Notes: a model not told the origin generated them from the letters alone. 56,134 nt of DNA from Spirochaetaceae bacterium (GCA_003141795.1 PLNO01000031.1:1-56134), one strand, 5' to 3'; shown: positions 1-9,449, counted from the stretch's first letter. Program-made: numbers and translations.

Positions 1-867
1 TTCCTCGGGAGGCTCGAGTCCCTTGCCTTCATCTCCCGCCGGATCTACCGGGGCGACACGCGCGGCGCTCATGCCTCCCCCCGGTGCGGAACGAGCCTCG
101 ACTTCGCCGACTACCGCACCTACCAGCCCGGCGACGATTTTCGCACCATCGACTGGAGCATCTTCGGCAGGCTGGACAGGCTGTTCGTCCGGCTGTACGC
201 GGAGGAGGAGGACCTCACCGTGCACGTGCTCCTGGATGCCAGCGCCTCCATGTCCTACGGCGCCCCTCCCAAGATCGACTACACGCGCCGGCTCGCCGCG
301 GCTCTCGGTTACGTCGGCATCGGGTCCCTCGACCGCGTCGGTGTCACCACGTTCGCCGCCGGCCTCGGAGGGGCGCTCGCCCCGCGCCGCGGGCGCACAC
401 AGCTCTTCCACCTCCTGGACTACATGAGCAGGATCCGCACGGGCGGTGAAACCGATATCGCACGGTCCCTGGAGGACTACGCGCTGCGATCGCGGCGCCC
501 GGGTCTTGCCATCGTCATCTCCGATCTCCTGGACGCCGTCCCCGGCAGCTACCGCAGGGGGCTTGCAGCGCTCCTCTTCCGCGGCTTCGACGTCGTGCTC
601 GTCCACGTCCTCGATCGTAATGAGATCGACCCCTCGGAGCAGGGCCCGCTGCGGCTCACCGACATGGAGACGGGCCAGGTGCTGCCGGTGGCCGCGGACA
701 GGCCTCTGCGCGACGCGTACAAGCGGCGCATGTCCGGCTTCTTCGACGAGGTCGCCTCCTTCTGCCTCAAGAACAGCGTCGAATACCTGCGCACGGCGAC
801 CCTCGTCCCGTTCGAGGACGTCGTCCTTCGCTACCTGCGGCAGGGGGCGCACCTGCACTCGCGATGA
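1..867 (+). CDS. DUF58 family protein, 5' end outside window
   Basis: The frame is open from base 1, so the N-terminus lies upstream; the first in-window ATG of this frame (220) is internal. The translation carries the DUF58 hallmark DYRTYQPGDDFRTIDW followed by LFVRLYAEEED and a MIDAS-like stretch LLDASASM that begins a VWA-like fold. In known genomes DUF58 proteins sit between a MoxR AAA+ ATPase and VWA membrane proteins and are thought to act in envelope or stress-related protein assembly; the exact function is unsettled. The stop overlaps the next start as ATGA (864-867), so the three genes are translationally coupled. A moxR gene is expected just upstream but cannot be seen. Confidence 0.9.
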   Translation, partial: FLGRLESLAFISRRIYRGDTRGAHASPRCGTSLDFADYRTYQPGDDFRTIDWSIFGRLDRLFVRLYAEEEDLTVHVLLDASASMSYGAPPKIDYTRRLAAALGYVGIGSLDRVGVTTFAAGLGGALAPRRGRTQLFHLLDYMSRIRTGGETDIARSLEDYALRSRRPGLAIVISDLLDAVPGSYRRGLAALLFRGFDVVLVHVLDRNEIDPSEQGPLRLTDMETGQVLPVAADRPLRDAYKRRMSGFFDEVASFCLKNSVEYLRTATLVPFEDVVLRYLRQGAHLHSR

Positions 868-2699
868 GCTTCACGGCACCGCTCTGGCTTCTGCTCCTCC
901 TGCTCCTCCCGGTGATCGTGGTGCTTCACGCCATCGCGGTGCGGTGGCGCACCGCCCCGGTATCCTCGCTCGTGTTCTGGAGGGATGCCCTCCGTGAGCG
1001 GAAGACGAGCATGAGCATCCGCCGCATTCTCTACAACCTCACGATGCTGCTGGAGCTCCTTGCCGTGGCGGCCCTTGCCGTAGCGCTTGCCGGCCCCCGT
1101 TTCTCGGGGCGCTCGGACGGGGGAGGCGGCAGCACGATCCTCGTGATGGACGCGACGGCAAGCATGCAGGCAAGGGAGGGCGCGACGACGAGATTCGATC
1201 GTGCCCGGGCGGCCGCGCTGGACACCGTGGCGGGGCTGCGCCGCGGCGCCGGCATGGCGGTGATCCTCGCCGGGCGATCCCCGCGGCTGCTCCAGGGCTT
1301 CACCGAGGACCGCGCAGCGCTGCGTCGCGTCATCCGCGCCGCGCGCGCCACGGCCGAGCCGGGCAATCCGGCTGACGGTATCGCCCTCGCCCTGTCCCTC
1401 CGCGACCCCCGCAGGGGAGACCGTATCCTCTTCATCACCGACGGCGCCTTCCCGTCCATTCCCGGCATCGATGCCCCCCTTCCGTGGATCAGCGTCCACC
1501 TGGTGGGCGGCCCGCATGACAATGCGGGGATCACGGCGCTCGCTTTCCGCAAACGGACCGGCGGGGAGCCGGGGTACGAGCTCTTTGTCGCCGTGAACAA
1601 CGACGGATCCTCGGAGCGCACCGTGCCGCTCACCATCAGCGCCAACGGCAGCGTGGTCATCGCGCGCACCCTTACGATCGCGCCGGGCGGCCGCGCCACG
1701 GAGAGCCTCCCCTGGACGGGGCCCGCGGAGGGGCGCATCGAGGCACGGATACAGACAGGGGACGACTTCCCCCTGGACGATCACGCCTACGCGGTGTTCG
1801 CCCCCGCGCGCCGTCTGCGCGTGCTCGTGGTCGGGCCGTCGACCTATTTCGTGCAACGGGCCTTGAGCTCCCTGCCGGGCGTCACCGTGCAGGCGGTGAG
1901 CGCTCCGGGCCCCGACCTTCCGGCAGCCGACGTCTCGGTGTTCGTCGATGTCGATCCACCGCTTCGGGAGACCGGCAATGAGGTCTTCTTTCGAGCGGTG
2001 CCACCGAATCTCCCCCTCACCGTTTCCGGCACCCTCGACCGCCCCGCAGTGACGGGATGGAGCAGGACCGACCCCCTCCTTGCATCCGTGTCCCTCGGTG
2101 GGATCGCCATCGGCGCCGCTTTACGCCTGGAGCCCGGACCGGGGTTCACCGTCCTTGCCGCGTCCCGACAGTCACCGCTCCTCCTCTCCTGGGACCAGGG
2201 GGGGCTGAAGGCCGTGGTCGCGGCGTTCGATCCGCAGAGCTCCGACCTCCCGCTGCGTCCCGATTTCCCGGTACTTCTTGCCAACGCCCTGTCGTGGTTC
2301 TTCCCGTCCTGGCTCGCCGTGCAGGCGGATCAGATGCAGGCCGGAGAGCCCCGTGCCATCGCCTCGCCGGGGACGGACAGCATCGTCGTCACCCGTCCTG
2401 ACGGCGCGCGGGAGACCCTCGCGCCTGTCGGGGCATCGACCGATTTCTTCGACACGGATGAGACCGGCTTCTACACGGTGCGGGCCGGCGGAGTCACGCG
2501 GGACTTTGCCGTGAGCCTCGTGAGCGAAGAGGAGACCGACATCAGCCTGCGATTCAGCGCCTCCCCGGCGCACCCCGACCAGGGATCGTCGGAGGGGGTT
2601 CCAGTGGTCGTGTGGTCGGGGCTCGCCGGGGCAGCGCTGGGCTTGCTCATCGCCGAGTGGATCGCGTGGCTTCGCGCCTCCCGGGAGGCGCGGGCATGA
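864..2699 (+). CDS. BatA-like VWA-domain membrane protein
   Basis: 611 residues. The N-terminus MSFTAPLWLLLLLLLP is the BatA-type leader helix. A second hydrophobic segment lies near residues 55-72, then a VWA domain beginning about residue 90 with a MIDAS-like DATAS and later ITDGAF. The middle part looks like beta-rich domains, and one membrane helix near 585-603 ends in a short basic tail. It should be anchored in the inner membrane with the VWA domain exposed. The start ATG overlaps the DUF58 stop and its own stop overlaps the next ATG, which argues for one operon. The MIDAS has Thr where many VWA domains have Ser, a common variation. Partner and substrate are unknown. Confidence 0.85.
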   Translation: MSFTAPLWLLLLLLLPVIVVLHAIAVRWRTAPVSSLVFWRDALRERKTSMSIRRILYNLTMLLELLAVAALAVALAGPRFSGRSDGGGGSTILVMDATASMQAREGATTRFDRARAAALDTVAGLRRGAGMAVILAGRSPRLLQGFTEDRAALRRVIRAARATAEPGNPADGIALALSLRDPRRGDRILFITDGAFPSIPGIDAPLPWISVHLVGGPHDNAGITALAFRKRTGGEPGYELFVAVNNDGSSERTVPLTISANGSVVIARTLTIAPGGRATESLPWTGPAEGRIEARIQTGDDFPLDDHAYAVFAPARRLRVLVVGPSTYFVQRALSSLPGVTVQAVSAPGPDLPAADVSVFVDVDPPLRETGNEVFFRAVPPNLPLTVSGTLDRPAVTGWSRTDPLLASVSLGGIAIGAALRLEPGPGFTVLAASRQSPLLLSWDQGGLKAVVAAFDPQSSDLPLRPDFPVLLANALSWFFPSWLAVQADQMQAGEPRAIASPGTDSIVVTRPDGARETLAPVGASTDFFDTDETGFYTVRAGGVTRDFAVSLVSEEETDISLRFSASPAHPDQGSSEGVPVVVWSGLAGAALGLLIAEWIAWLRASREARA

Positions 2700-5500
2700 G
2701 CTTCTCCTCTCCGCTGTGGCTCCTGGCGCTGCTTGCGCTGCCCCTCCTCGTCGTCGTCACGGTGCGCACCCTGCGCGGGCACGGCGGGCGCCTCTCACCG
2801 GCCCGGCGCCGCGCGTTCCTCGTCCTCCGTTCCCTCGCCGTCCTTCTCCTCGTGCTCGCCTGCGCCGGCATGGGGCTCCGGCGGGTGACCGACCGGCTCT
2901 CCCTGGTCTTCCTGCTCGATCAGTCCGACAGCGTGACGGCGGAACAACGTGCCGCTGGCATGTCCATCATCGACGCCGTCCGTTCACGGCTGCGCCCCGA
3001 GGACTCCGCGTCCCTCGTCAGGTTCGGTGCTGATGCGGTTGCGGAGGATCTGCCCCGCGGTGCGGCGGTCCCGTCCGAGGGCGCGGATGCCGGCGCCGGT
3101 GCCACCGACATCGCGAAGGCGATCCAGCTCGGGCTCGCGGAAGCGAAGGATGCGCCGCGCATCGTGCTTCTGACTGACGGCAACGAGAACAGGGGCGATG
3201 CCGAGAGGGCCGCCACGGTCGCGCGTTCCCAGGGTGTCCCGATATTCGCGTTCCCCCTGGGCGCCACGGGCACCGGGACGGAGGTCGAGATCGCCAACAT
3301 CCGTGCCCCCGCGAGGGTGCGACAGGGGGAGCCGCACGAGGTGACAGTCATGGTGAGGTCGCGAACGCCCGTGAAGGCCCGCGTCACGCTCCTCCGTGAC
3401 GGGCAGCCCGTGGCCACGCGTGAGGGCGCGCTCTCCGCAGGGGAGAACGCAGTCCAGTTCAGCGGTGCCTTTCCCGAGCGGGGCCTGCACGCATGGGATG
3501 CCTTCGTGGACGCGCCCGCAGACGCGATCCCCCAGAACAACCGCTATCGCCGCTACGTGGAGGTGAGCGGCGCACCGCAGGTTTTGTATGTCTCACGCCC
3601 GGGCAGGCAATCGACGGCGCTGCTCGGCGCACTGGCCGCCCAGGGGATCACCGTGATACCGCGTGATGTCGCGGGGCTGCCGGGGACCCTTCCGGGATAT
3701 CTGCCCTACGACGCCGTGCTGCTCGACAATGTGCCCGGCTACGGGATCTCGAACGAGAAGATGGAGGTCATCGCGCGGTACGTGCGGGACGTGGGCGGCG
3801 GGCTTGCAATGCTGGGCGGTGACAGCAGCTTCGGCGCTGGCGGCTACTACAAGACAGCCATCGAGCGGGTGCTGCCCGTGGACATGGACGTGAAGACACC
3901 GGTGAACCTCCCGCGCCTCTCCCTCGTGATCCTCGTCGACAAGTCGGGGAGCATGGGCGGCACCGTGGCATCGGGGGAAACGAAGCTCGACGTGGTGAAG
4001 TCCGCCGCGCTCTCCGCGATCGAGACGCTCAACCCTTTCGACAAGGCAGGCCTTCTTGCATTCGACGCCGACTGGGAGTGGACCGTTCCCCTCATGGACG
4101 CGGGGAACACCGATGCCATCGCCGCTGATCTCTCCACGCTCGTGCCCGGGGGCGGCACGAGCCTCGCCCCGGCGCTCGAGGAGGCGGAGCGCGTGCTCGT
4201 CTCCTCGCCTTCGCCTCTGCGTCACGTGATCGTCCTCACCGACGGGCTCACCAATCCCGGGGACTTCTCCACGCTCGTGCGGAGGATGGCGGGGGAGCGC
4301 GTCACCGTGTCCACGGTTGCCGTCGGGGAGGACGCCGATGCGGCGCTCCTGCGCGACATCGCGGAGTGGGGCGGTGGCAGGACCTATGCGACGAACGACC
4401 CCCACGACGTGCCGAAGATCTTCCTCGACGAGACGAGCATCGCGACGCGGGGGCTCCTCGTAGAGAAGAGCTTCTTTCCGCGTGAGGTCTCCGCTGCGGA
4501 AAGCATGCGCGGAATCTCACTGGAGGGCATGCCCGCCCTCAGTGGCTTCGTGCTCACCTACATGAAGCCGGGGGCGGAGATGGCGCTTTCGGCGCTGTAC
4601 GACGCGCCGCTTTTGGCGACCTGGCGCTACGGCCTGGGGAAAACGGCGGCTTTCACGAGCGATTTCCGCGCCCACTGGGGCACTGCCTGGCTGGAGTGGG
4701 GCCAGTTTCCCCGTCTGGCGGCCCAGCTCGTGCGCTGGATCGAGAGGCCCTCGGACGCAACGGCGCTGCATCCTCGCATCGACATCGCCTCCGGCATCGC
4801 GCATATAGCCGTGGACGCCTACGACAGCCTGGGTGCGTTCATCGACGGCCTTGCCATGAAGGCGATCGTGCTCGGCCCCGACGGCGGTCGGTTGGAGATC
4901 CCCGTGCCTCAGACGGCTCCCGGGTTCTACGAAGCGCGCGTTCCCGCCGGCTCCGTGGGCGACTACACGATCACCCTCGATGCGCACCGGGCGGAACGCT
5001 CTCTCGCTCCTCTGACCTTCGGGGTGAGCATCCCGTATTCGGAGGAGTACGCGATGCTGGGCGTGGATCGCGCATTGCTGGGTCGGATCGCCGCGGAGAC
5101 GCAAGGCGCGATGATCAGCGGCCCGGATGACGAGCAGTCTCTCTCCAGGCTCCTCCGTCGCAGGCCCGTCGGGAGCGCCACGGAGAGCGGCTCATGGCGG
5201 CTTCTTCTCGTGCTTGCCCTCGTTGCCTTCTTCCTCGACGTGGTCGTGCGCAGGGTGTCTCTCCCGCAGGGCTTCCGCCTCCGCGTGTCAGCCCGAATGG
5301 CCGCGCTGCGCCAGGGCAAGGGACCGTCCTACGAGGAGCTCTCGGGAATGGTGGCACGGGCGAAGGACGCGGAGACTGTCGCACTGCGGCATCGGGTCTC
5401 GGGGGTCCCCGCCGATAACGGCGTCGACCCCGAGATCGCCGCGTACCTCTACATCGCCCGCATGAGGAGCAGAAAGGCTGAGGAGGAGAAGAAGAGATAA
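2696..5500 (+). CDS. VWA / glutamine amidotransferase-like membrane protein
   Basis: 934 residues from the ATG at 2696, which overlaps the preceding stop (ATGA). The frame is open further upstream, but MSFSSPLWLLALLALP matches the leader of the preceding gene, so this start is preferred. Order: two N-terminal membrane helices, a first degenerate VWA domain (LLDQSDSVT, about residue 75), a beta-sandwich region, a class I glutamine-amidotransferase-like domain without an obvious catalytic Cys (MLGGDSSFGAGGY), a second VWA domain with a canonical MIDAS (LVDKSGSMG, about residue 414), and a membrane helix near 833-850. This architecture is known from large membrane VWA proteins next to MoxR/DUF58 genes. 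Biological role unknown. Confidence 0.85.
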   Translation: MSFSSPLWLLALLALPLLVVVTVRTLRGHGGRLSPARRRAFLVLRSLAVLLLVLACAGMGLRRVTDRLSLVFLLDQSDSVTAEQRAAGMSIIDAVRSRLRPEDSASLVRFGADAVAEDLPRGAAVPSEGADAGAGATDIAKAIQLGLAEAKDAPRIVLLTDGNENRGDAERAATVARSQGVPIFAFPLGATGTGTEVEIANIRAPARVRQGEPHEVTVMVRSRTPVKARVTLLRDGQPVATREGALSAGENAVQFSGAFPERGLHAWDAFVDAPADAIPQNNRYRRYVEVSGAPQVLYVSRPGRQSTALLGALAAQGITVIPRDVAGLPGTLPGYLPYDAVLLDNVPGYGISNEKMEVIARYVRDVGGGLAMLGGDSSFGAGGYYKTAIERVLPVDMDVKTPVNLPRLSLVILVDKSGSMGGTVASGETKLDVVKSAALSAIETLNPFDKAGLLAFDADWEWTVPLMDAGNTDAIAADLSTLVPGGGTSLAPALEEAERVLVSSPSPLRHVIVLTDGLTNPGDFSTLVRRMAGERVTVSTVAVGEDADAALLRDIAEWGGGRTYATNDPHDVPKIFLDETSIATRGLLVEKSFFPREVSAAESMRGISLEGMPALSGFVLTYMKPGAEMALSALYDAPLLATWRYGLGKTAAFTSDFRAHWGTAWLEWGQFPRLAAQLVRWIERPSDATALHPRIDIASGIAHIAVDAYDSLGAFIDGLAMKAIVLGPDGGRLEIPVPQTAPGFYEARVPAGSVGDYTITLDAHRAERSLAPLTFGVSIPYSEEYAMLGVDRALLGRIAAETQGAMISGPDDEQSLSRLLRRRPVGSATESGSWRLLLVLALVAFFLDVVVRRVSLPQGFRLRVSARMAALRQGKGPSYEELSGMVARAKDAETVALRHRVSGVPADNGVDPEIAAYLYIARMRSRKAEEEKKR

Positions 5501-5545
5501 CGCCGCGCGGTAGCGCGGCGGGAACAAATCCGCGCAGTAGCGCGG
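5501..5545. repeat. Pair of GC-rich palindromes between convergent genes
   Basis: CGCCGCGC-GGTA-GCGCGGCG (5501-5520) is a perfect 8-bp inverted repeat and CCGCGC-AGTA-GCGCGG (5530-5545) is a shorter copy of the same unit. They fill the 50-base gap between the VWA gene stop and the phosphofructokinase stop. No T-tract follows on either strand, so these are GC-rich hairpins that may stop or protect transcripts of both genes rather than textbook terminators. Related units occur at 8338-8514 and 48513-48527. Confidence 0.6.
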
Positions 5546-5550
5546 CGGGC

Positions 5551-6849
5551 CTATGCCTTCGCTCCGGGACGGAGGCGCACCGGCAGGTATGTGCGGCAGA
5601 TCCGCTCAGTGAACCGGATGTCGAACCGGGCGAAACGCTGCAGCCCACCCTCCATCGACACCTCGGGACTGCCGTCGCCGATGAGCGGCGCCGCGTAGCG
5701 GATGAAATCGTCCGTGACGTCCACACCGCCGGGGGCGATCCACGAGGAGGGGAGGAAGCGCGCGGAGTTCGCCACAACCTCGAGCTTTACCTTGTCATAG
5801 AACACGCCGTAGGCGGATGTCGTCTTGCGGAGCGTCGTCGACATCCAGCCTGTCCCGTTTTCCATGGCGATGCGCACCGCGTGCGCCGCGACCTCCCGTG
5901 CCTCGGCGATGTCCACCTTCGACGCCTGGAGGGAGACGGAACGCTGGATCACGCCCGGCACCTGGCCCGTCGCCTGGCCCCGGACGGCAAGCCCCTTCTC
6001 GTTGAGGTAGTTCACCACCTCCTGCGCCGCGGTCGTGCGGCTGGCCCCGTACTCCACGTGGCCGAATCCGTCGTGCCGCTCCCCGACACCGCCGACGTCG
6101 AAGCCCTCGTTCACCACGACGATGCACCGCCCGTCCTTGCGGAGCTGGCGGTTGACGTTCTCGTGAAGGCTCTCCAGGGTGTGGTGCGTTTCCGCCATGT
6201 AGAGCTGCAGCGGCATCTCCCTGCGCGGATCGGCCAGTCGGGAAGCCGCGGTGATGAACCCGGACTTGCGTCCCATTGCCTGCAGCACGGCCACGGGCTC
6301 AGACACGCACATGCCGCGGTTTTCCTCGTTGACGTTCTGGATCAGCGTGGCCCAGTAGCGCGCCGCGCTGCCATAGCCCGGAGTGTGATCGATGATGGTG
6401 AACTGCTCGTCCCCGATGTCGTTGTCGATGGTCTTCGGAACGCCGGTGACGACGAGCTCCACACCGCGCTGCCGTGCGAGCGCGGAGACCTTGGCCGCGG
6501 TGTCCATCGAGTCGTTTCCGCCGATGTAGAAAAAGTAGCCGATGTCGTGCGCCTTGATGACTTCCACGATGCGCTCGAAGTCCTCCTCCTGCCCCTCGGT
6601 GAGCTTGTACCGGCACGTGCCGATGGCCCCCGCCGCGGGCGTGGTGGACAGCAGGCCGATCTCCCGCGCGGGGATCCCGGCCAAGTCGACGAGCTCCTCC
6701 AGCAGCACTCCTTCGATGCCGTGCCACGCCGCGTACAGCGTGCCGATGCGGTCGGGGAAGCTCCGACAGGCTTCGATGACTCCCTGGAGGGAGGAGTTGA
6801 TGACGGGCGATGGCCCGCCGGACTGAGCGACAAGCGCGTTTCGTTTCAT
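5551..6849 (-). CDS. pfp: Diphosphate-dependent 6-phosphofructokinase
   Basis: 432 residues. It phosphorylates fructose 6-phosphate to fructose 1,6-bisphosphate in glycolysis, reversibly if PPi is the donor. Visible motifs: N-terminal AQSGGPSPVINSS, GGNDSMDTA (110-118), PKTIDNDI (138-145, catalytic Asp142) and MGRKSGF (192-198). Lys139 in PKTIDND, in place of the Gly of ATP enzymes, is the family mark of PPi use. The first motif has Asn where typical PPi enzymes have a second Asp and ATP enzymes have Gly. The ATG at 6849 has AAGGAAGG four bases upstream. It is a single gene transcribed away from the sugar cluster, and fits a fermentative organism saving ATP. Confidence 0.9.
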   Translation of the reverse strand: MKRNALVAQSGGPSPVINSSLQGVIEACRSFPDRIGTLYAAWHGIEGVLLEELVDLAGIPAREIGLLSTTPAAGAIGTCRYKLTEGQEEDFERIVEVIKAHDIGYFFYIGGNDSMDTAAKVSALARQRGVELVVTGVPKTIDNDIGDEQFTIIDHTPGYGSAARYWATLIQNVNEENRGMCVSEPVAVLQAMGRKSGFITAASRLADPRREMPLQLYMAETHHTLESLHENVNRQLRKDGRCIVVVNEGFDVGGVGERHDGFGHVEYGASRTTAAQEVVNYLNEKGLAVRGQATGQVPGVIQRSVSLQASKVDIAEAREVAAHAVRIAMENGTGWMSTTLRKTTSAYGVFYDKVKLEVVANSARFLPSSWIAPGGVDVTDDFIRYAAPLIGDGSPEVSMEGGLQRFARFDIRFTERICRTYLPVRLRPGAKA

Positions 6850-6870
6850 GGTCCTTCCTTATAGCATGAG

Positions 6871-6899
6871 TTGCCGGGGCCGGGGAACTCGGGTAGAAT
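6871..6899 (+). promoter_or_regulatory. Sigma-70-type promoter for isomerase-like gene
   Basis: TTGCCG (6871-6876), 17 bases, TAGAAT (6894-6899). The predicted transcript starts about 6906 and carries AAGGAGG (6914-6920) before the ATG at 6925. Confidence 0.55.
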
Positions 6900-6924
6900 C
6901 CCCCGTCGAACACAAGGAGGACCC

Positions 6925-8331
6925 ATGCCGATCGTTCCCAAGGAGTTCACCATAGGGCTTCTCGTCACCGCCCTGTTGGAAGACCGATACAATAAGACCG
7001 GACACATCCGTGACCAGGCCCGCGCCATCGCGAAGCGCTACGCCGACACTCTGTCCCCCCTGGGCACCGTCGTGAGCCCCGGATTTTTCGAGAACGAGGC
7101 GGAGGCCGTGAAGGCCGGACGCTTCCTCAAGGAGAAGGGCGTGGACTGCGTCGTGGTCGTGGAGATCGCCTATCAGAAAGGGCTCATCCCGTTGCGCGCC
7201 TTGCGCGAGCTGGCGGACCTTCCGCTCATCATCTGGAACGCTCAGCTTGTCAGCGAGTTTCCCGAGAGCGCGAACTTCGATCTCATCATGGTGAACTCGG
7301 GCATGTGCGGGCTGCCCGAGCTTACGAGCGCCCTGCTCCGCGCGGACAGGGACTTCTACCTCGTTACGGGAAGTATCGACGACCCGCATACAATGGAGCA
7401 GATGGGCGGGTACGTGAGCGCCGCCCGCGCCGCGGCACGTCTGCGCAACGCGAAAGTCGGGCTCATCGGCACCTCCTACGAGGGCATGACGGACATGATG
7501 CAGGACAACCTCTCCGTCATGGAGACCTTCGGCAGCACCTGCTGGCCCATCCTTCCCGATGAGATCACGGAGGCCTTCGGTCAGGTGAAGGACGCCGACG
7601 TGAAGCGCCTCATTCAGGAGCAGAAGGACAAGGGGCGGAAGATCGAGGTGGAAGCCCCGATGATGGAGCGCTCCGCGCGTCTTGCACTCGCGCTGGACGC
7701 CGTGGTGACCGCCGGCGGCTACGACGCGGTTGCCCAGCTCGACCAGATCTGGCTGTCCGAGGAGCGCATCGGCGTGATCCCGTTCTTCGGTTCCTCCCTG
7801 ATGGTCGAGCGCCACGTGCCCTTTGCCTGCGAAGGGGACGTGATGCGCGCGCTGTCCATGCTCGTTCTGGAAGAGCTTGCCGGGCATGCCACGTTCCTGG
7901 AGCACTACATCCTGGACTACAAGCGGGATCTGATGTTCAACTCCCACGACGGTCATGGCAACCCCGCCCTTGCCGATCCGTCGCACGGCGTTCGTATCGT
8001 GCCCACGATCTACTATAAAGGCGTGCACGGTTTCGGGGCCTCGTTCAACTACAGCTACAAGCCGGGGGACGTGACGCTGTTCTCCATCGGGAACGTCGGG
8101 GACGGGCACTTCCAGCTCATCTCCTCCCAGGGGGCTTTCGTCAACATGAAGCCGCGGGACATCGCAGCCCCGCAGACCATGTTCAAGTGGGAAGGGGGGA
8201 GCGTCGCCGAGTTCTCGGAGCGCTGGCTGTCCGCCGCCCCGTCCCATCACCACGCCGCCGCCTACGGGCATCTGAACGCACTCGTGTCCGCCACGGCGCA
8301 GATGCTGCGCTGCGGCCACGCCGAGGTGTAG
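6925..8331 (+). CDS. L-arabinose/L-fucose isomerase family protein (paralog 1)
   Basis: 468 residues from the ATG at 6925, which has AAGGAGG five bases upstream; the open frame upstream overlaps the promoter and is not coding. By family it should isomerise an aldose to a ketose with a divalent metal. Positions equivalent to the AraA metal ligands are present: Glu in FACEGD (about residue 304), Glu in TFLEHYILDY, His in NSHDGHGNP and His in PSHHHAAAYG. It is closer in layout to AraA than the two 451-residue paralogs at 15038 and 41134. It is followed by a palindrome-rich gap and faces a convergent aldolase gene. Substrate unknown; true arabinose isomerase is encoded separately at 43588. Confidence 0.75.
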   Translation: MPIVPKEFTIGLLVTALLEDRYNKTGHIRDQARAIAKRYADTLSPLGTVVSPGFFENEAEAVKAGRFLKEKGVDCVVVVEIAYQKGLIPLRALRELADLPLIIWNAQLVSEFPESANFDLIMVNSGMCGLPELTSALLRADRDFYLVTGSIDDPHTMEQMGGYVSAARAAARLRNAKVGLIGTSYEGMTDMMQDNLSVMETFGSTCWPILPDEITEAFGQVKDADVKRLIQEQKDKGRKIEVEAPMMERSARLALALDAVVTAGGYDAVAQLDQIWLSEERIGVIPFFGSSLMVERHVPFACEGDVMRALSMLVLEELAGHATFLEHYILDYKRDLMFNSHDGHGNPALADPSHGVRIVPTIYYKGVHGFGASFNYSYKPGDVTLFSIGNVGDGHFQLISSQGAFVNMKPRDIAAPQTMFKWEGGSVAEFSERWLSAAPSHHHAAAYGHLNALVSATAQMLRCGHAEV

Positions 8332-8576
8332 CCCTAGCGCGCCCGCAGGGCGCGCGGGGGATGGCGAACCCTACCGGCGCGCGTGGCGCGCCTGCCGGGC
8401 AAGGGGCGGGCGAGGCCATGGGCTACCGCCGTCACGCATCGCGCGCCGGCTGCCGCCCTTCGGATGGCCGGGAGCCCGCCTGTAGCCGTAGCGCGCCCGA
8501 AGGGCGCGCTACGGGCGGCAGCTGACCGCAACGCGGGCAGCGGGAGCCCACGGCCTCGCTCGCCTCGAGTTGCAGC
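8332..8576. repeat. Intergenic cluster of GC-rich palindromes
   Basis: The 245-base gap between the convergent isomerase and aldolase genes holds at least three inverted repeats: GCGCGCCC-GCA-GGGCGCGC-type near 8338-8356, a CCGGC.GCGCG / CGCGC.GCCGG hairpin near 8374-8398, and a perfect 13-bp stem CCGTAGCGCGCCC (8486-8498), loop GAA, GGGCGCGCTACGG (8502-8514). The first and third share the same core. No coding frame with a family signature is seen. These probably form transcript-end hairpins, or belong to a dispersed palindromic repeat family. Confidence 0.6.
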
Positions 8577-9392
8577 CTATGTGAGGCCGTGCTTCTTCAC
8601 GGCCTCCGACGGCTCGACGCCCGCGTTCATCACGTCGTTGAGGGCGGCGATGAGCCTGCGCGGGTTGTTCGCCATGAAGATGTTGCGGCCGAAGATGATG
8701 CCGCGCGCGCCCTGCTTCACGCTCGCGTGCGCCTTGGCAAGAACGGCGAGATCCGTGGGGAGCTTCTCCGCGCCGATGGTGAAGACGGGGACCGGCGTGT
8801 TCTGCGCGACCTCGTGGAAGCGGTCTCCCGTGTAGAAGCACTTGCAGAGGTCGGCGCCGAGCTCTGCCATGATGCGCGCCACGCGTTTCACCTTTGACTG
8901 CAGGCGGTCCACCGTGATCTCGGCATGCTCGACGACGTAGCATTCGCCGATCAACGGAATGCCCAGGCGTTCTTTCTGCCGTACGACCTCGGAGAAGATC
9001 CGCACGTTCTCCGTCTCCAGGGCCTCGTTGTCCTTTTCCTCCAGGAACAGGGAGCAGATCACCACACCGGCGCCGGCCTCCACGGCCTCGTCCACCTGGG
9101 TGGCGATGCACGTGTTTCCCACCTTGTAGCCCAGCGGGTAGTAGAACGACGAGCTCCAGTTGATCCGCACGACAGGCACGGGCGCATCAGGCGACCCCAT
9201 GAGATCGGAGTGTCGCTTGAGCATGAACCGCGACATGAGGAGCGCGTCGGTGCCGAAGCAGTTCTGGATCGCTTTCTCGGGGTTCTCGATCCCCGGCTGA
9301 TCCCCGTACTCCATCACGTGGTCGAGGGCGGAGATCACGAGGTTCTTCTTGTTCCCGAAGAGCCTTTTGATTCTGAGGTTTATTCCTGACAT
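8577..9392 (-). CDS. Class I aldolase, DhnA/LsrF family
   Basis: 271 residues. Family members cleave or condense phosphorylated ketoses (fructose 1,6-bisphosphate aldolase, LsrF) through a Schiff-base lysine. The TIM-barrel start SALDH (21-25) and the active-site region GADLCKCFYTGD with probable Schiff-base Lys184 are present, as is the late phosphate-binding segment KQGARGIIFGRN. The ATG has GGAGG four bases upstream. Its promoter (9420-9448) overlaps a TTTGAT palindrome and diverges from the deoR gene, so DeoR control is likely. It is a paralog of the aldolase at 32188. Substrate cannot be told from sequence; a sugar phosphate of module A is the inference. Confidence 0.85.
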   Translation of the reverse strand: MSGINLRIKRLFGNKKNLVISALDHVMEYGDQPGIENPEKAIQNCFGTDALLMSRFMLKRHSDLMGSPDAPVPVVRINWSSSFYYPLGYKVGNTCIATQVDEAVEAGAGVVICSLFLEEKDNEALETENVRIFSEVVRQKERLGIPLIGECYVVEHAEITVDRLQSKVKRVARIMAELGADLCKCFYTGDRFHEVAQNTPVPVFTIGAEKLPTDLAVLAKAHASVKQGARGIIFGRNIFMANNPRRLIAALNDVMNAGVEPSEAVKKHGLT

Positions 9393-9419
9393 GGATCCTC
9401 CGTTCTTGTTGTTTCAATC

Positions 9420-9449
9420 ATTTTACGCCCATAATTTGATTGTATCAAG
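9420..9449 (-). promoter_or_regulatory. Aldolase promoter with overlapping DeoR-type operator
   Basis: On the minus strand TTGATA (9448-9443), 17 bases, TAAAAT (9425-9420). The near-palindrome TTTGAT-TGT-ATCAAG (9435-9449) covers the -35 box and part of the spacer, the expected place for a repressor site. A TGATTGAA word lies just downstream (minus strand, 9420-9413). Confidence 0.6.

Noticed and set aside
1..5500. DUF58/VWA genes as a new system
   Set aside because: This is the common MoxR-DUF58-VWA operon arrangement; nothing unusual beyond its unknown function.
8332..8576. Palindrome cluster as a CRISPR array
   Set aside because: Units differ in length and spacing, there are no regular spacers, and no cas genes are nearby.
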